This document shows, piece by piece, positions 26,345-33,008 of a DNA stretch of 64,000 bases. Every line of letters starts with the position of its first letter. Position 1 is the first letter of the stretch. The notes below the pieces were generated by a model that saw only the letters and a program-made list of their open reading frames with translations, had not been told where the DNA came from and did not search any database. Origin of the DNA: Paraflavitalea pollutisoli (GTDB lineage: Bacteria; Bacteroidota; Bacteroidia; Chitinophagales; Chitinophagaceae); contig NZ_JARKMX010000014.1 of NCBI RefSeq assembly GCF_029360705.1, positions 434,001 to 498,000 of the forward strand, given 5' to 3'. The translations under genes and the position numbers were made by a program.

Positions 26345-26810
26345 CTAAGCATTTTATCCCCAATTCCAGGAAGCTGAGTGCTTATACTTCATAGTATAGT
26401 CCTCCCGGACAGTTAACCCAAGTGAACTCAGCGTAGACATCTCCACTTTTACTTAGAAATTCACCTCACATTCCAACAGACGGCGTCAGCCGGTAATTGC
26501 ATTTTGCATGCCGGCGCGCTGTCCATGGATTGTACTGTTTAGCCCGTGGAGGAGAGTAACCTTGCACGTTGTTTGCGATTCAGTTCCGAAATAATGTTAT
26601 CCTCCGTTGTTACGCCATCCTGCACGCTCAAGGCTTTGATGGAATAGCGCATGCCTTTGCCATTGGCAGATGTCTTTAGGTCAGCGAATGAGCTTTCGGG
26701 AGTCGCGACGCCAATAAGGTTTGATTGAGCCCGGGAGCATTATTCCGGGGGTAATTACGGCATTGCAAGAAAATGGCAATCTGGATAGCTGAACTGAACA
26801 TTGTAAATTA
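26345..26810. other. Gap with a start-less coding remnant on the minus strand
   Basis: 466 nt without an intact gene. On the minus strand, from about 26750 down to a TAA at 26539, a frame reads 'QSNLIGVATPESSFADLKTS', then 'MRYSIKALSVQDGVTTEDNI', with no start codon. It looks like the last 60 residues of a protein whose 5' part has been lost. The family was not recognised. Confidence 0.35.
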
Positions 26811-27773
26811 TCAAAGTGTTGGATCATACTTTCTTAATCCTAAGAAATCCATGTATTCGTTAAAATCCCACACTGACAAATGTGAACCCGCCCGTGAAGC
26901 ACTTGCGATCATTGCTTTGTCAGATGTTACAAAGTGCAACCTCGAGCCTCCAATAGTATGTTTTCCAGCATTGAACATTAGCTCTATATCCAATAGAAAA
27001 TTGGCACGGCTTTTAAGTGTCATGTCAAACTCAGATCCAAGCAATCATTCGTAAAGCTCTTGAAATAATGCGATCGGCTCGGGAAAGAATGACGCAAATG
27101 CTTTAGCCATATCACCAAGCTCTTCATCACTATGCTCCCTTACTAACCCAGTTTCTTTTAGGGCTGCGTACGTTGCTACGATATAGCCAATCCCAATCAT
27201 TTGTTTGAACGATTCTGATCGAATATTTTCAAACATTCCTTTTCTTTGCACAGGGTCGTTAGCAAACAACTGCCAACTGGTCGAGGTTGGGTCTAATTTC
27301 CTGATCACATGTAGAATATCGCTTATGAAGTTTTGCTCGCTTCTATACACTTCAGCCTTTATTCTGTTAAGATTTTGCTGGTGTTTTATAAAAACGTGAG
27401 GCGTAGGGTCGCTGGCAAATTCAGAAAGCATTCTACCTATCGCTTCACAATGCGCAACCTTGCTTGGCAAAGTGCTGTCGAAAAATATTCTGCTTATTTG
27501 TAAATCTTGCGTCGCCATTACTCTATATTCTGTAGAATCCCCATTGTACTTGTAAAGCGCCTTTATAGCCTTCATGCAAACGGCAAAATAGGGGTCGGTC
27601 CTATCAGCAATGTGCGACAACAGCTCTTGGGCGACGATAACTGAAAAGCTACTCTCAATATTGTTTGCTTTCTCACGGGTGTTGAGGTTTTGTATTGCTT
27701 TTTCTACTTCTGAGTCTGATCTGTTCGTAACGAAATACCGGTAGGCGTTTATGTCCCAAACAACTTTATCCAT
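26811..27773 (-). pseudogene. PIN-domain nuclease gene interrupted by an in-frame TGA
   Basis: Codons from ATG 27773 run for 242 residues to a TGA at 27047-27045, then continue in the same frame to a stop at 26811. The upstream part starts 'MDKVVWDINAYRYFV' (PIN strand 1, catalytic D7) and has 'VIVAQELLSHIAD' (catalytic E). The part after the TGA holds 'RLHFVTSDKAMIASAS', the strand and acidic residue that complete a PIN active site, and 'VWDFNEYMDFLGL'. Together they make one PIN protein of about 320 residues split by a single stop. The truncated product would lack an active-site acid. The codon after the TGA is TTG, so restart is conceivable. It is the last gene of the PRTase-DprA-HAD operon, 72 nt after HAD. 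Confidence 0.75.
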
Positions 27774-27845
27774 AGTATCATTTATAGGAAGTAATAAAAG
27801 ACAAGGTTTCCATTTTATGCGACTTGCAACGGAGCCAAACCTTGA

Positions 27846-28355
27846 TTATCCGTTTAATAAAGCGATTATATCGATGGGGGTATTGGCAACAAATGCAGGA
27901 TTGGCGCCCAATAGTTTTTTCTGGTTTTCCGCACCCCAAAGGCATGCAACTGATCTTATGCCTGCCGCGTTCGATGAAATGATGTCGATGTCTTTATCTC
28001 CAAACGATAAGATAGAATCTGCAGATGCATTCAATTTAGCGAGAGCCAAGTTCATTGGAGCAGGGTGGGGTTTAATTTGGGCTTTTCCAACATCATGGTA
28101 ACAAACTGTATATGTACTACAAAACTGCCATTGATGACAAACTTTGATGCAATAAGGTTCAGGACTTGATGTGACTATGCAGTAATCAATACTACTTTGT
28201 TTTAAAAAGGTCAATACTTCACGTATTCCATTATACTCCTGGAAGGACGGAATAAGTTCATAAACCTTTGGCCAATTCCTCGGCCTGAATGGTTCAGCAA
28301 TTTTGCTATCAATCAGTGTTAGGTCAAGGTCAAATATTACTTTCGTTATGGGCAT
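27846..28355 (-). CDS. HAD-superfamily phosphatase
   Basis: A 169-residue haloacid-dehalogenase-fold hydrolase. Motif I is D9-L-D11-L-T13 in 'VIFDLDLTLIDS', the motif III lysine is in 'VGKAQIKPHP', and motif IV is 'SFGDKDIDI'. The ATG at 28355 is chosen because it places motif I eight residues in; a longer frame upstream lies inside the dprA-like gene. The gene overlaps the end of the DprA-like gene by 26 nt, a strong sign of one operon. In a nucleotide-centred conflict system it could dephosphorylate a PRTase-derived product. Confidence 0.85.
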   Translation of the reverse strand: MPITKVIFDLDLTLIDSKIAEPFRPRNWPKVYELIPSFQEYNGIREVLTFLKQSSIDYCIVTSSPEPYCIKVCHQWQFCSTYTVCYHDVGKAQIKPHPAPMNLALAKLNASADSILSFGDKDIDIISSNAAGIRSVACLWGAENQKKLLGANPAFVANTPIDIIALLNG

Positions 28356-29481
28356 GGCTACTATCGTTATCCTTTTTCTTGGTTTTAGCCTTTCTTGGCG
28401 AGGGTACACTACCATCAAGTGCTAATTGTACATTATCTTGCTGTGACTTCTTTGACTTTTTTTTCTTTTCAGATTTAGGCTGTTCTGTCGTCGTTATAGA
28501 ACTCCATTCTTTGTCATCAAAAAGTATCAGGTTTATATCAGTAAGTGGTGTTTTTTCAATAGTGGCAAGATTGGGGTGACGCGATGGGGAAACTTTACTT
28601 ATGAGCCAGTCTATATCCTCTTTAGTGTTCAAAGCTCTTGCCTTTTCCTCAGAAATCAATTTTTCATTGCCACGCGATTTATCGTTCTTTTTATCATGTG
28701 GATGGGCTACAGCAGCTAAAATTCTACCATAGTCAATAGTGTACTGTACAGTGTGCATTGTACCTCCCTTTATATCGGTTTCAATAACAACTGTAGCTTT
28801 TGAAAAGGCAGCTTGTATTCGGTCGCGTTCAACAAAGAAGTTCCCAATAGCCCTTGTTTTCACTATATATTCTGAAATCAAACACCCTCCATGCTCGAGG
28901 ATCTTCTCAGCAAGCCAGGCATTTTCTCTTGGATAGACGCTATCAAGTCCATGTGCCAAAATAGCGTGGGTTAGACCATTAGCTTTAAGACATCCTGTGT
29001 GTGCTGCTGTGTCACATCCTTTTGCTAATCCGCTCACGACAGTGATTTTTTCCTCTCCTAATCTATATCCAATTCTTTCTCCAACTGCTTTGCCGTATGG
29101 AGATGGTTCTCTTGTACCAATGACAGCGACACATGGGTTCTCCGAAAGATTGTGAATGTTGCCTTTGAAATAAAGAATCACTGGGAAGTTAGGTGTATTT
29201 AGTAGCTGTTTGGGATAGCTGGTGTCTCCGTACGAAAGTGCTTTGATATTTTGGCGCTCACTTTCCTCGATTAGATTTTCAGCTTTCTCGAAAGAAGCAA
29301 AAATTTCCTGTTTCGTTAGAGGTTGAAGTTTTAAGGTTTGACTGTAATCTAAAATAGCTTCAACGAGATCAATGTCCAACGTCGGTCTAAATGTCAATAC
29401 GTCATTAAGTTTCACTACTTTACTTCTTCCAATCCCTTTCACATGAAGTAGCTTGATGATTTGACTTTTAGTAAGGTTCAT
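28330..29481 (-). CDS. DprA/Smf-like (SLOG fold) protein
   Basis: A 383-residue protein. Residues about 1-75 form a helical N-terminal region with a helix-hairpin-helix-like start ('LLHVKGIGRSKVVKLND'). Residues about 80-285 are the DprA Rossmann-like (SLOG) domain, with 'VAVIGTREPSPYGKAV', 'VVSGLAKGCDTAAHTG' and 'FFVERDRIQAA' matching the core DprA blocks. Instead of the usual winged-helix, the last 80 residues are lysine-rich and look disordered ('SEKKKKSKKSQQDN'). It starts 6 nt after the PRTase stop. Housekeeping DprA loads RecA in transformation; this copy, in an operon with PRTase, HAD and PIN genes inside a defence island, more likely senses or handles nucleotides or DNA in phage defence. 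Confidence 0.88.
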   Translation of the reverse strand: MNLTKSQIIKLLHVKGIGRSKVVKLNDVLTFRPTLDIDLVEAILDYSQTLKLQPLTKQEIFASFEKAENLIEESERQNIKALSYGDTSYPKQLLNTPNFPVILYFKGNIHNLSENPCVAVIGTREPSPYGKAVGERIGYRLGEEKITVVSGLAKGCDTAAHTGCLKANGLTHAILAHGLDSVYPRENAWLAEKILEHGGCLISEYIVKTRAIGNFFVERDRIQAAFSKATVVIETDIKGGTMHTVQYTIDYGRILAAVAHPHDKKNDKSRGNEKLISEEKARALNTKEDIDWLISKVSPSRHPNLATIEKTPLTDINLILFDDKEWSSITTTEQPKSEKKKKSKKSQQDNVQLALDGSVPSPRKAKTKKKDNDSSHAHNESNI

Positions 29482-29487
29482 TTCTGG

Positions 29488-30096
29488 CTATTTGTATTTT
29501 GAAAGAACCGACCGGTAGTATTCCTCCACATCCTTTTCGTTGTTTGAAACGCCAGCATATTCTGGTTTCTTAGTTTGCGCCAAACAATAACCATACAACT
29601 TTGCATCAGGGCACTCATCTTTAATTAGTTTCCCGATAACCTCCAATGTAGTACCTGTTGTAGTAATATCGTCAACCACAAGGATATTCAAACTATTCCA
29701 GTCAATTCCTTTTGTAAGGTAATACACATCCTCTAATTCGGCTATTCTTTCTGGCCTGGAAAGGTATTTCAACGACTTAGTTTTCCTTTTTTTTGCGACG
29801 GACAATGGAGAGTAAGTGCCGCCGCTTCCTTCGTGTATGGCAATACAAAGACTTCTCACCCTATTGGGCCTTGTTGCTGTGGTTTCGTTACTGCCAAGTG
29901 CTCTGATTATGTAGTCAAATTCTATTCCTGTTTTCTCAATTTCGATTGCGGATATTTCTGAAAAAGCAGCGACCTGCGCTTTGTAATCAGCCTTAAAATC
30001 CATTAGCTGTTTTGTGATAAAATCGGCCGACCGTTTCGTAAAATACTTGAATTTATACCAAACCGTTTCATATCCGTCTAAATCAAATGACTCCAT
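29488..30096 (-). CDS. ComF-like phosphoribosyltransferase
   Basis: A 202-residue type I phosphoribosyltransferase. The PRPP-binding signature is 'NILVVDDITTTGTTL' (about 137-151). The N-terminal region lacks the zinc ribbon seen in ComFC. It is the first gene of a minus-strand operon with the DprA-like gene 6 nt behind. PRTases move a phosphoribosyl group between PRPP and a base. Its pairing with a SLOG protein and a HAD phosphatase recalls predicted systems that make or sense a nucleotide-derived signal; the substrate is unknown. Confidence 0.85.
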   Translation of the reverse strand: MESFDLDGYETVWYKFKYFTKRSADFITKQLMDFKADYKAQVAAFSEISAIEIEKTGIEFDYIIRALGSNETTATRPNRVRSLCIAIHEGSGGTYSPLSVAKKRKTKSLKYLSRPERIAELEDVYYLTKGIDWNSLNILVVDDITTTGTTLEVIGKLIKDECPDAKLYGYCLAQTKKPEYAGVSNNEKDVEEYYRSVLSKYK

Positions 30097-30570
30097 TCCT
30101 GTGGTTTTAAGGGTGTCGTAATTTAAGCCTGCGCGATACTTGGGGAAACCGTGTTTTCACCGTATTTGGCACTTTTCGGCTCAAAGTCTATTCAGCAACC
30201 TAATAAAACGAAAAGGGTACGCATTGCAACTACGTTACGGCATTTATTATTTTAGCAAAAATTAAATAGGTTGGAATGATTAAACCAAAAGTGCTTCATT
30301 TGACAGGGAGTTTGGAGCCAGGAAGAATACAGGCTTGACCGGCGGCCAAGCCGATGAGCTGATTGAGCCGTGGATCGCCTTGTCACAATGACTGGATGTT
30401 CAGGTTTCCGATGACCAAAATGCTGATTATACGCAGAGAGAGTAGCCTTGAAATCACAATATTTGCTCCGACTGGCAAATATTGTTGGAAATGTGTAAAT
30501 CCGGCATTGGAGTGCATTTAAGACACGCATTTGACACGCAAGGCCTACAGTTGCTCATTCTCAGGCCAAG
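30097..30570. other. Noncoding gap between the PRTase operon and the IS element
   Basis: About 470 nt with no supported gene. It presumably includes the PRTase operon promoter at its left side, but no TAnnTTTG box was obvious. Confidence 0.4.
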
Positions 30571-30592
30571 TTCGATTCCTGTTCTGGCACAA
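30571..30592 (+). repeat. tRNA 3'-end fragment next to the IS element
   Basis: The sequence TTCGATTCCTGTTCTGGCAC at 30571-30590 reads like a T loop (TTCGATT), the 3' half of a T stem (CCTGT) and the 3' half of an acceptor stem (TCTGGCA). The five bases before the loop do not complete the T stem, and no upstream tRNA body exists. Such fragments are typical leftovers of integrase att sites at tRNA genes. It does not match the tRNA-Arg at 15.97 kb. Confidence 0.5.
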
Positions 30593-30593
30593 A

Positions 30594-30617
30594 GGGGCTG
30601 ACCAAAAAGGTCAGCCC
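30594..30617. repeat. Left terminal inverted repeat of the IS, palindromic
   Basis: GGGGCTGACC, AAAAA, GGTCAGCCC forms a 9-bp hairpin. Its distal arm also pairs in an alternative hairpin, AGCCCTTACT (30613-30622) with AGTAAGGGCT (30629-30638), located just upstream of the transposase start, so the two structures exclude each other. Confidence 0.8.
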
Positions 30618-30675
30618 TTACTTTTTGTAGTAAGGGCTGTTTTGTAATTTTAAGTTACCACACTAAAAAATTACA

Positions 30676-32253
30676 ATGGCTAAAGTAAAGACTTCTGTAG
30701 TATTTAAGCATTACGCTCCCCAACAATCTTTATTGCTTCCCCCCTCCTTAGAAGAGCTTATTGGTCCTAAACATTTGGTTCGTGTGGTGAACGAAGTTGT
30801 GGAAGCTATGGATATCAGTGACTTAATCAATTTATACCAGGGTGGCGGCACCAGTAGTTTTCATCCCCGGATGCTGCTAAAAGTGTTGTTATATGCCTAC
30901 AGTGTCAAGATTTACACTGGCCGCAAAATTGCCAAAGCACTTGGTCAGGACATTCACTTCATGTGGCTATCGGGTATGAGTCGTCCGGACTTTCGGACGA
31001 TCAACAATTTTCGCAGCAGCAAAGCCAAAGAGATAATAGAAGTGCTGTTTAAAGAGATGCTGGAGTTCCTGGTAGCACAGCAGTATATTAAACTGGAGAA
31101 CTATTTCTGCGACGGTACCACTTTACGTGCCGATACCAATCAACACAAAATGGTTTGGAAGAAGAATGCAGAGCGCTATGGGAAGAAGAATCTGGAGCAC
31201 TGCCGGGAGTTGTTCAAACAGATAGAGGAATTGAACGACCAGGAGAATAAAGCCTATGGCAGTGGGGATCTGGAGGAGCACGGAGCGTCTTCAGCCGTTA
31301 CCAAAGAGGCTATTGCAGAAAAGGTGACAGCTCTGAACCAAACGATCCGTAATGCAGCTACTAAAAGCTGCAAACGCAAGGCCGCCACTCTTAAAAAGAA
31401 GCTGCGGGAAGCAGAAAGCAAGATAGATAAGTACGATGTCCAGATCGCCAAAGCCGGTAAACGAAGCGGCTATAATAAAACCGATCCGGATGCCAGCGCA
31501 ATGATGATGAAAAATAAAGTGGAGGTACTTCCTGCCTACAATATACTGGCAGGCAGTGAACAGCAGTTCATTACAGGAATAAGTGTTCATCAGACTACTA
31601 ACGACGGCGTTTGCTTTGAAGAGCACTTGCAACAGATCGAACAGCAGCAGCCCAGTAAACCAGACAGGATCATCGCAGACAGCATCTTTGGTACAGAACA
31701 GAACTATGAATTGTTACAGAGTAATGAGATAGCCAATTACATGAAGTTCCCCCTCTACCACAAGGAGCAGACAAAGGCATACCAGCAGAACCGTTTTATC
31801 AAAGAGAACTTCTCTTATGATCCTGTAACGGATAGTTATGGATGCCCCAATGATCAACGGCTTATCTTCAAAGGCAAACGTCAACATACACATAAGCGTA
31901 CAGGTTACAGATCTGTAGTGAAGCTGTATGAATGCAATGATTGTTCAGGTTGTCCTTTTATTCAGCAATGTTGTAAATCCACCAAAGGCAATAACCGTCA
32001 GATAGAGGTGAATGAAAAGCTGGAAACCTTTAAGCAACAGGCCCGGGAAAATCTCCATACAGAACTGGGCCAGACCTTAAAAAAACGACGTAGTATCGAA
32101 ATTGAAAGCTGTTTCGGTGACATCAAACACAATATGGGCTTCCGTCGCTTCCACCTGCGTGGGCTACACAAGGTAAAAACAGAATTTGCGCTGGTGGCAA
32201 TGGCCCATAACCTCAGAAAACTGCACCTCAAGGAACTCAAAAAGACAGCATAG
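30676..32253 (+). CDS. IS1182-family transposase
   Basis: A 525-residue DDE transposase. The N-terminal DUF772-like helix-turn-helix region (about 20-115, 'SSFHPRMLLKVLLYAYSVKI') is followed by the DDE core with D in 'YFCDGTTLRAD' (about 145), D in 'DRIIADSIFGTE' (about 334) and the C-terminal E in 'SIEIESCFGDIKHNMGFRRF' (about 475-494). A lysine-rich coiled coil is inserted at 165-260, and a cysteine cluster ('CNDCSGCPFIQQCC') precedes the last block. The frame is intact, so the element may be active. The gene begins 82 nt inside the left end. Confidence 0.95.
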   Translation: MAKVKTSVVFKHYAPQQSLLLPPSLEELIGPKHLVRVVNEVVEAMDISDLINLYQGGGTSSFHPRMLLKVLLYAYSVKIYTGRKIAKALGQDIHFMWLSGMSRPDFRTINNFRSSKAKEIIEVLFKEMLEFLVAQQYIKLENYFCDGTTLRADTNQHKMVWKKNAERYGKKNLEHCRELFKQIEELNDQENKAYGSGDLEEHGASSAVTKEAIAEKVTALNQTIRNAATKSCKRKAATLKKKLREAESKIDKYDVQIAKAGKRSGYNKTDPDASAMMMKNKVEVLPAYNILAGSEQQFITGISVHQTTNDGVCFEEHLQQIEQQQPSKPDRIIADSIFGTEQNYELLQSNEIANYMKFPLYHKEQTKAYQQNRFIKENFSYDPVTDSYGCPNDQRLIFKGKRQHTHKRTGYRSVVKLYECNDCSGCPFIQQCCKSTKGNNRQIEVNEKLETFKQQARENLHTELGQTLKKRRSIEIESCFGDIKHNMGFRRFHLRGLHKVKTEFALVAMAHNLRKLHLKELKKTA

Positions 32254-32342
32254 TAAAAAAAAACGCCTCCCTAAACGATTTTTAGTACCAGGCCAACTCC
32301 ACAATTTTACAGCGTCACAGAAAAAACGCCTCTCCCCAAAAA

Positions 32343-32378
32343 ACATATAGCCCGCCAGAGCGGGCCACATGTTTTTTA
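32343..32378 (+). terminator. Terminator after the transposase gene
   Basis: GCCCGC (32350-32355) and GCGGGC (32360-32365) form a GC-rich hairpin with loop CAGA, flanked by ACAT/ATGT and followed by a T run. It lies about 100 nt past the transposase stop, inside the IS. Confidence 0.6.
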
Positions 32379-32387
32379 CATTTTTAG

Positions 32388-32411
32388 GCGCTGACCTTTT
32401 TGGTCAGCCCC
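32388..32411. repeat. Right terminal inverted repeat of the IS, palindromic
   Basis: GCGCTGACC, TTTTT, GGTCAGCCCC is the inverse of the left end with one mismatch and also forms its own hairpin. Confidence 0.8.
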
Positions 32412-32537
32412 CTACGGTTTCAAGATTAATAAATCTTATTTAATTCATTGATCATTAGCCCTTTTAGGTTTCACATGGCCTTAAATTTATTCCAGAACGA
32501 GTTCGAAATCTGTCCGAATGGGTTAACGCAACAAACT

Positions 32538-32573
32538 AAAAAGCCTTCAAGTCATCCACTTGAAGGCTTTTTT
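32538..32573. terminator. Bidirectional terminator at the right island edge
   Basis: AAAAAGCCTTCAAG (32538-32551) and CTTGAAGGCTTTTT (32559-32572) form a 14-bp stem with a 7-nt loop. It closes the 32.59 kb gene on the minus strand and has the same core as the tRNA-Arg terminator. Confidence 0.85.
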
Positions 32574-32583
32574 ATGTTTGATA
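32560..32583 (+). repeat. Right copy of the island-flanking repeat
   Basis: A direct copy of 16081-16104 with one mismatch. About 60 nt upstream, GTTCGAAATCTGTCCG (32500-32515) loosely resembles the T-arm/acceptor part of the tRNA-Arg, at a similar distance from the terminator, as an eroded attR would. Confidence 0.6.
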
Positions 32584-32588
32584 CATTC

Positions 32589-32960
32589 TTATTTCGACAA
32601 CAGCAATCCAGGCAAGCGTAACCCTTCTTCGCTCTCCAGTACTTTCAGCATGCCTTTTTGTAGCCCGGCGGGTATTAGACTGATCTCCGCCTGGCCAAGG
32701 GGTTGCAGCAGTTCGATAAAGTCATCCTTCTCATTGTAGTATCCCAAAGACAATTGCCATCGGCCTTTCACCAACAGCTGGAGCGCCGTCTCCGTGTCTT
32801 CTTCATAATCGTTGGCTTTTACGAGGGCACAGCTTTCTTCTTCCATTTCCTCAAAATGGACATCAAACGCCTTTGATTCGGCCAACTCTTTCAAAAGTTT
32901 TTGCAGCACTGCACCCGGTTGCTGTTTCAGCCGGTCTTCGAATACCTTATTTTTTGCCAT
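32589..32960 (-). CDS. Hypothetical protein
   Basis: A 123-residue soluble acidic protein ('KLLKELAESKAFDVHFEEME', then 'WQLSLGYYNEKDDFIELLQP'), not assigned to a family. Its GC content and codon style match the glycan-use genes rather than the island, so it is probably the first native gene right of the island. It ends at the bidirectional terminator. Confidence 0.65.
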   Translation of the reverse strand: MAKNKVFEDRLKQQPGAVLQKLLKELAESKAFDVHFEEMEEESCALVKANDYEEDTETALQLLVKGRWQLSLGYYNEKDDFIELLQPLGQAEISLIPAGLQKGMLKVLESEEGLRLPGLLLSK

Positions 32961-33008
32961 AAGTACCGCAAAGATAAAAACAACGATCTATATCCCGTCG
33001 CTGAACCA

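Larger units (their letters stand above)
30594..32411 (+). mobile_element. IS1182-family insertion sequence
   Basis: A complete-looking element of about 1.8 kb with one transposase gene. The ends are inverted repeats beginning GGGGCTGACCAAAAAGGTCA (left 30594, right read inward from 32411). Each end is itself a palindrome: GGCTGACC, a spacer of five, then GGTCAGCC. No target-site duplication is evident in the flanking bases (CAAA on the left, CTAC on the right). Confidence 0.85.
16105..32583. mobile_element. Putative tRNA-Arg-associated genomic (defence) island
   Basis: A 16.5-kb segment between the tRNA-Arg terminator and a direct repeat of its tail. It is AT-richer than the glycan-use genes on both sides, has long gaps and gene fragments, and carries an IS66 remnant and an intact IS1182-type element. 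Almost every intact gene resembles a phage-defence component: HEPN, PD-(D/E)xK, HNH, PIN, DprA/SLOG with PRTase and HAD, and a retron-like RT with an ExoVII-like nuclease. No integrase or relaxase is visible, so the element is probably an immobile remnant. The boundaries are inferred from the repeats. Confidence 0.65.

Noticed and set aside
27042-27047. The TGA in the PIN gene as a selenocysteine codon or programmed recoding
   Set aside because: There is no SECIS-like hairpin evident after it, and the position is a loop between PIN elements, not a redox site. A nonsense mutation is simpler.
28355-28418. A longer HAD protein starting at 28418
   Set aside because: The extra 21 residues lie inside the lysine-rich tail of the DprA-like gene and precede motif I by too much. 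The ATG at 28355 fits the family.
28330-29481. The DprA-like gene as the housekeeping competence gene
   Set aside because: The winged-helix tail is replaced by a disordered lysine-rich region, and it overlaps HAD and follows a PRTase within an island.
30590-32415. A target-site duplication for the IS1182-type element
   Set aside because: The bases next to the two ends (CAAA and CTAC) do not match, so no duplication can be claimed.
32500-32515. A functional tRNA at the right island edge
   Set aside because: Only a loose T-arm-like stretch is present; no D arm or anticodon arm can be folded.
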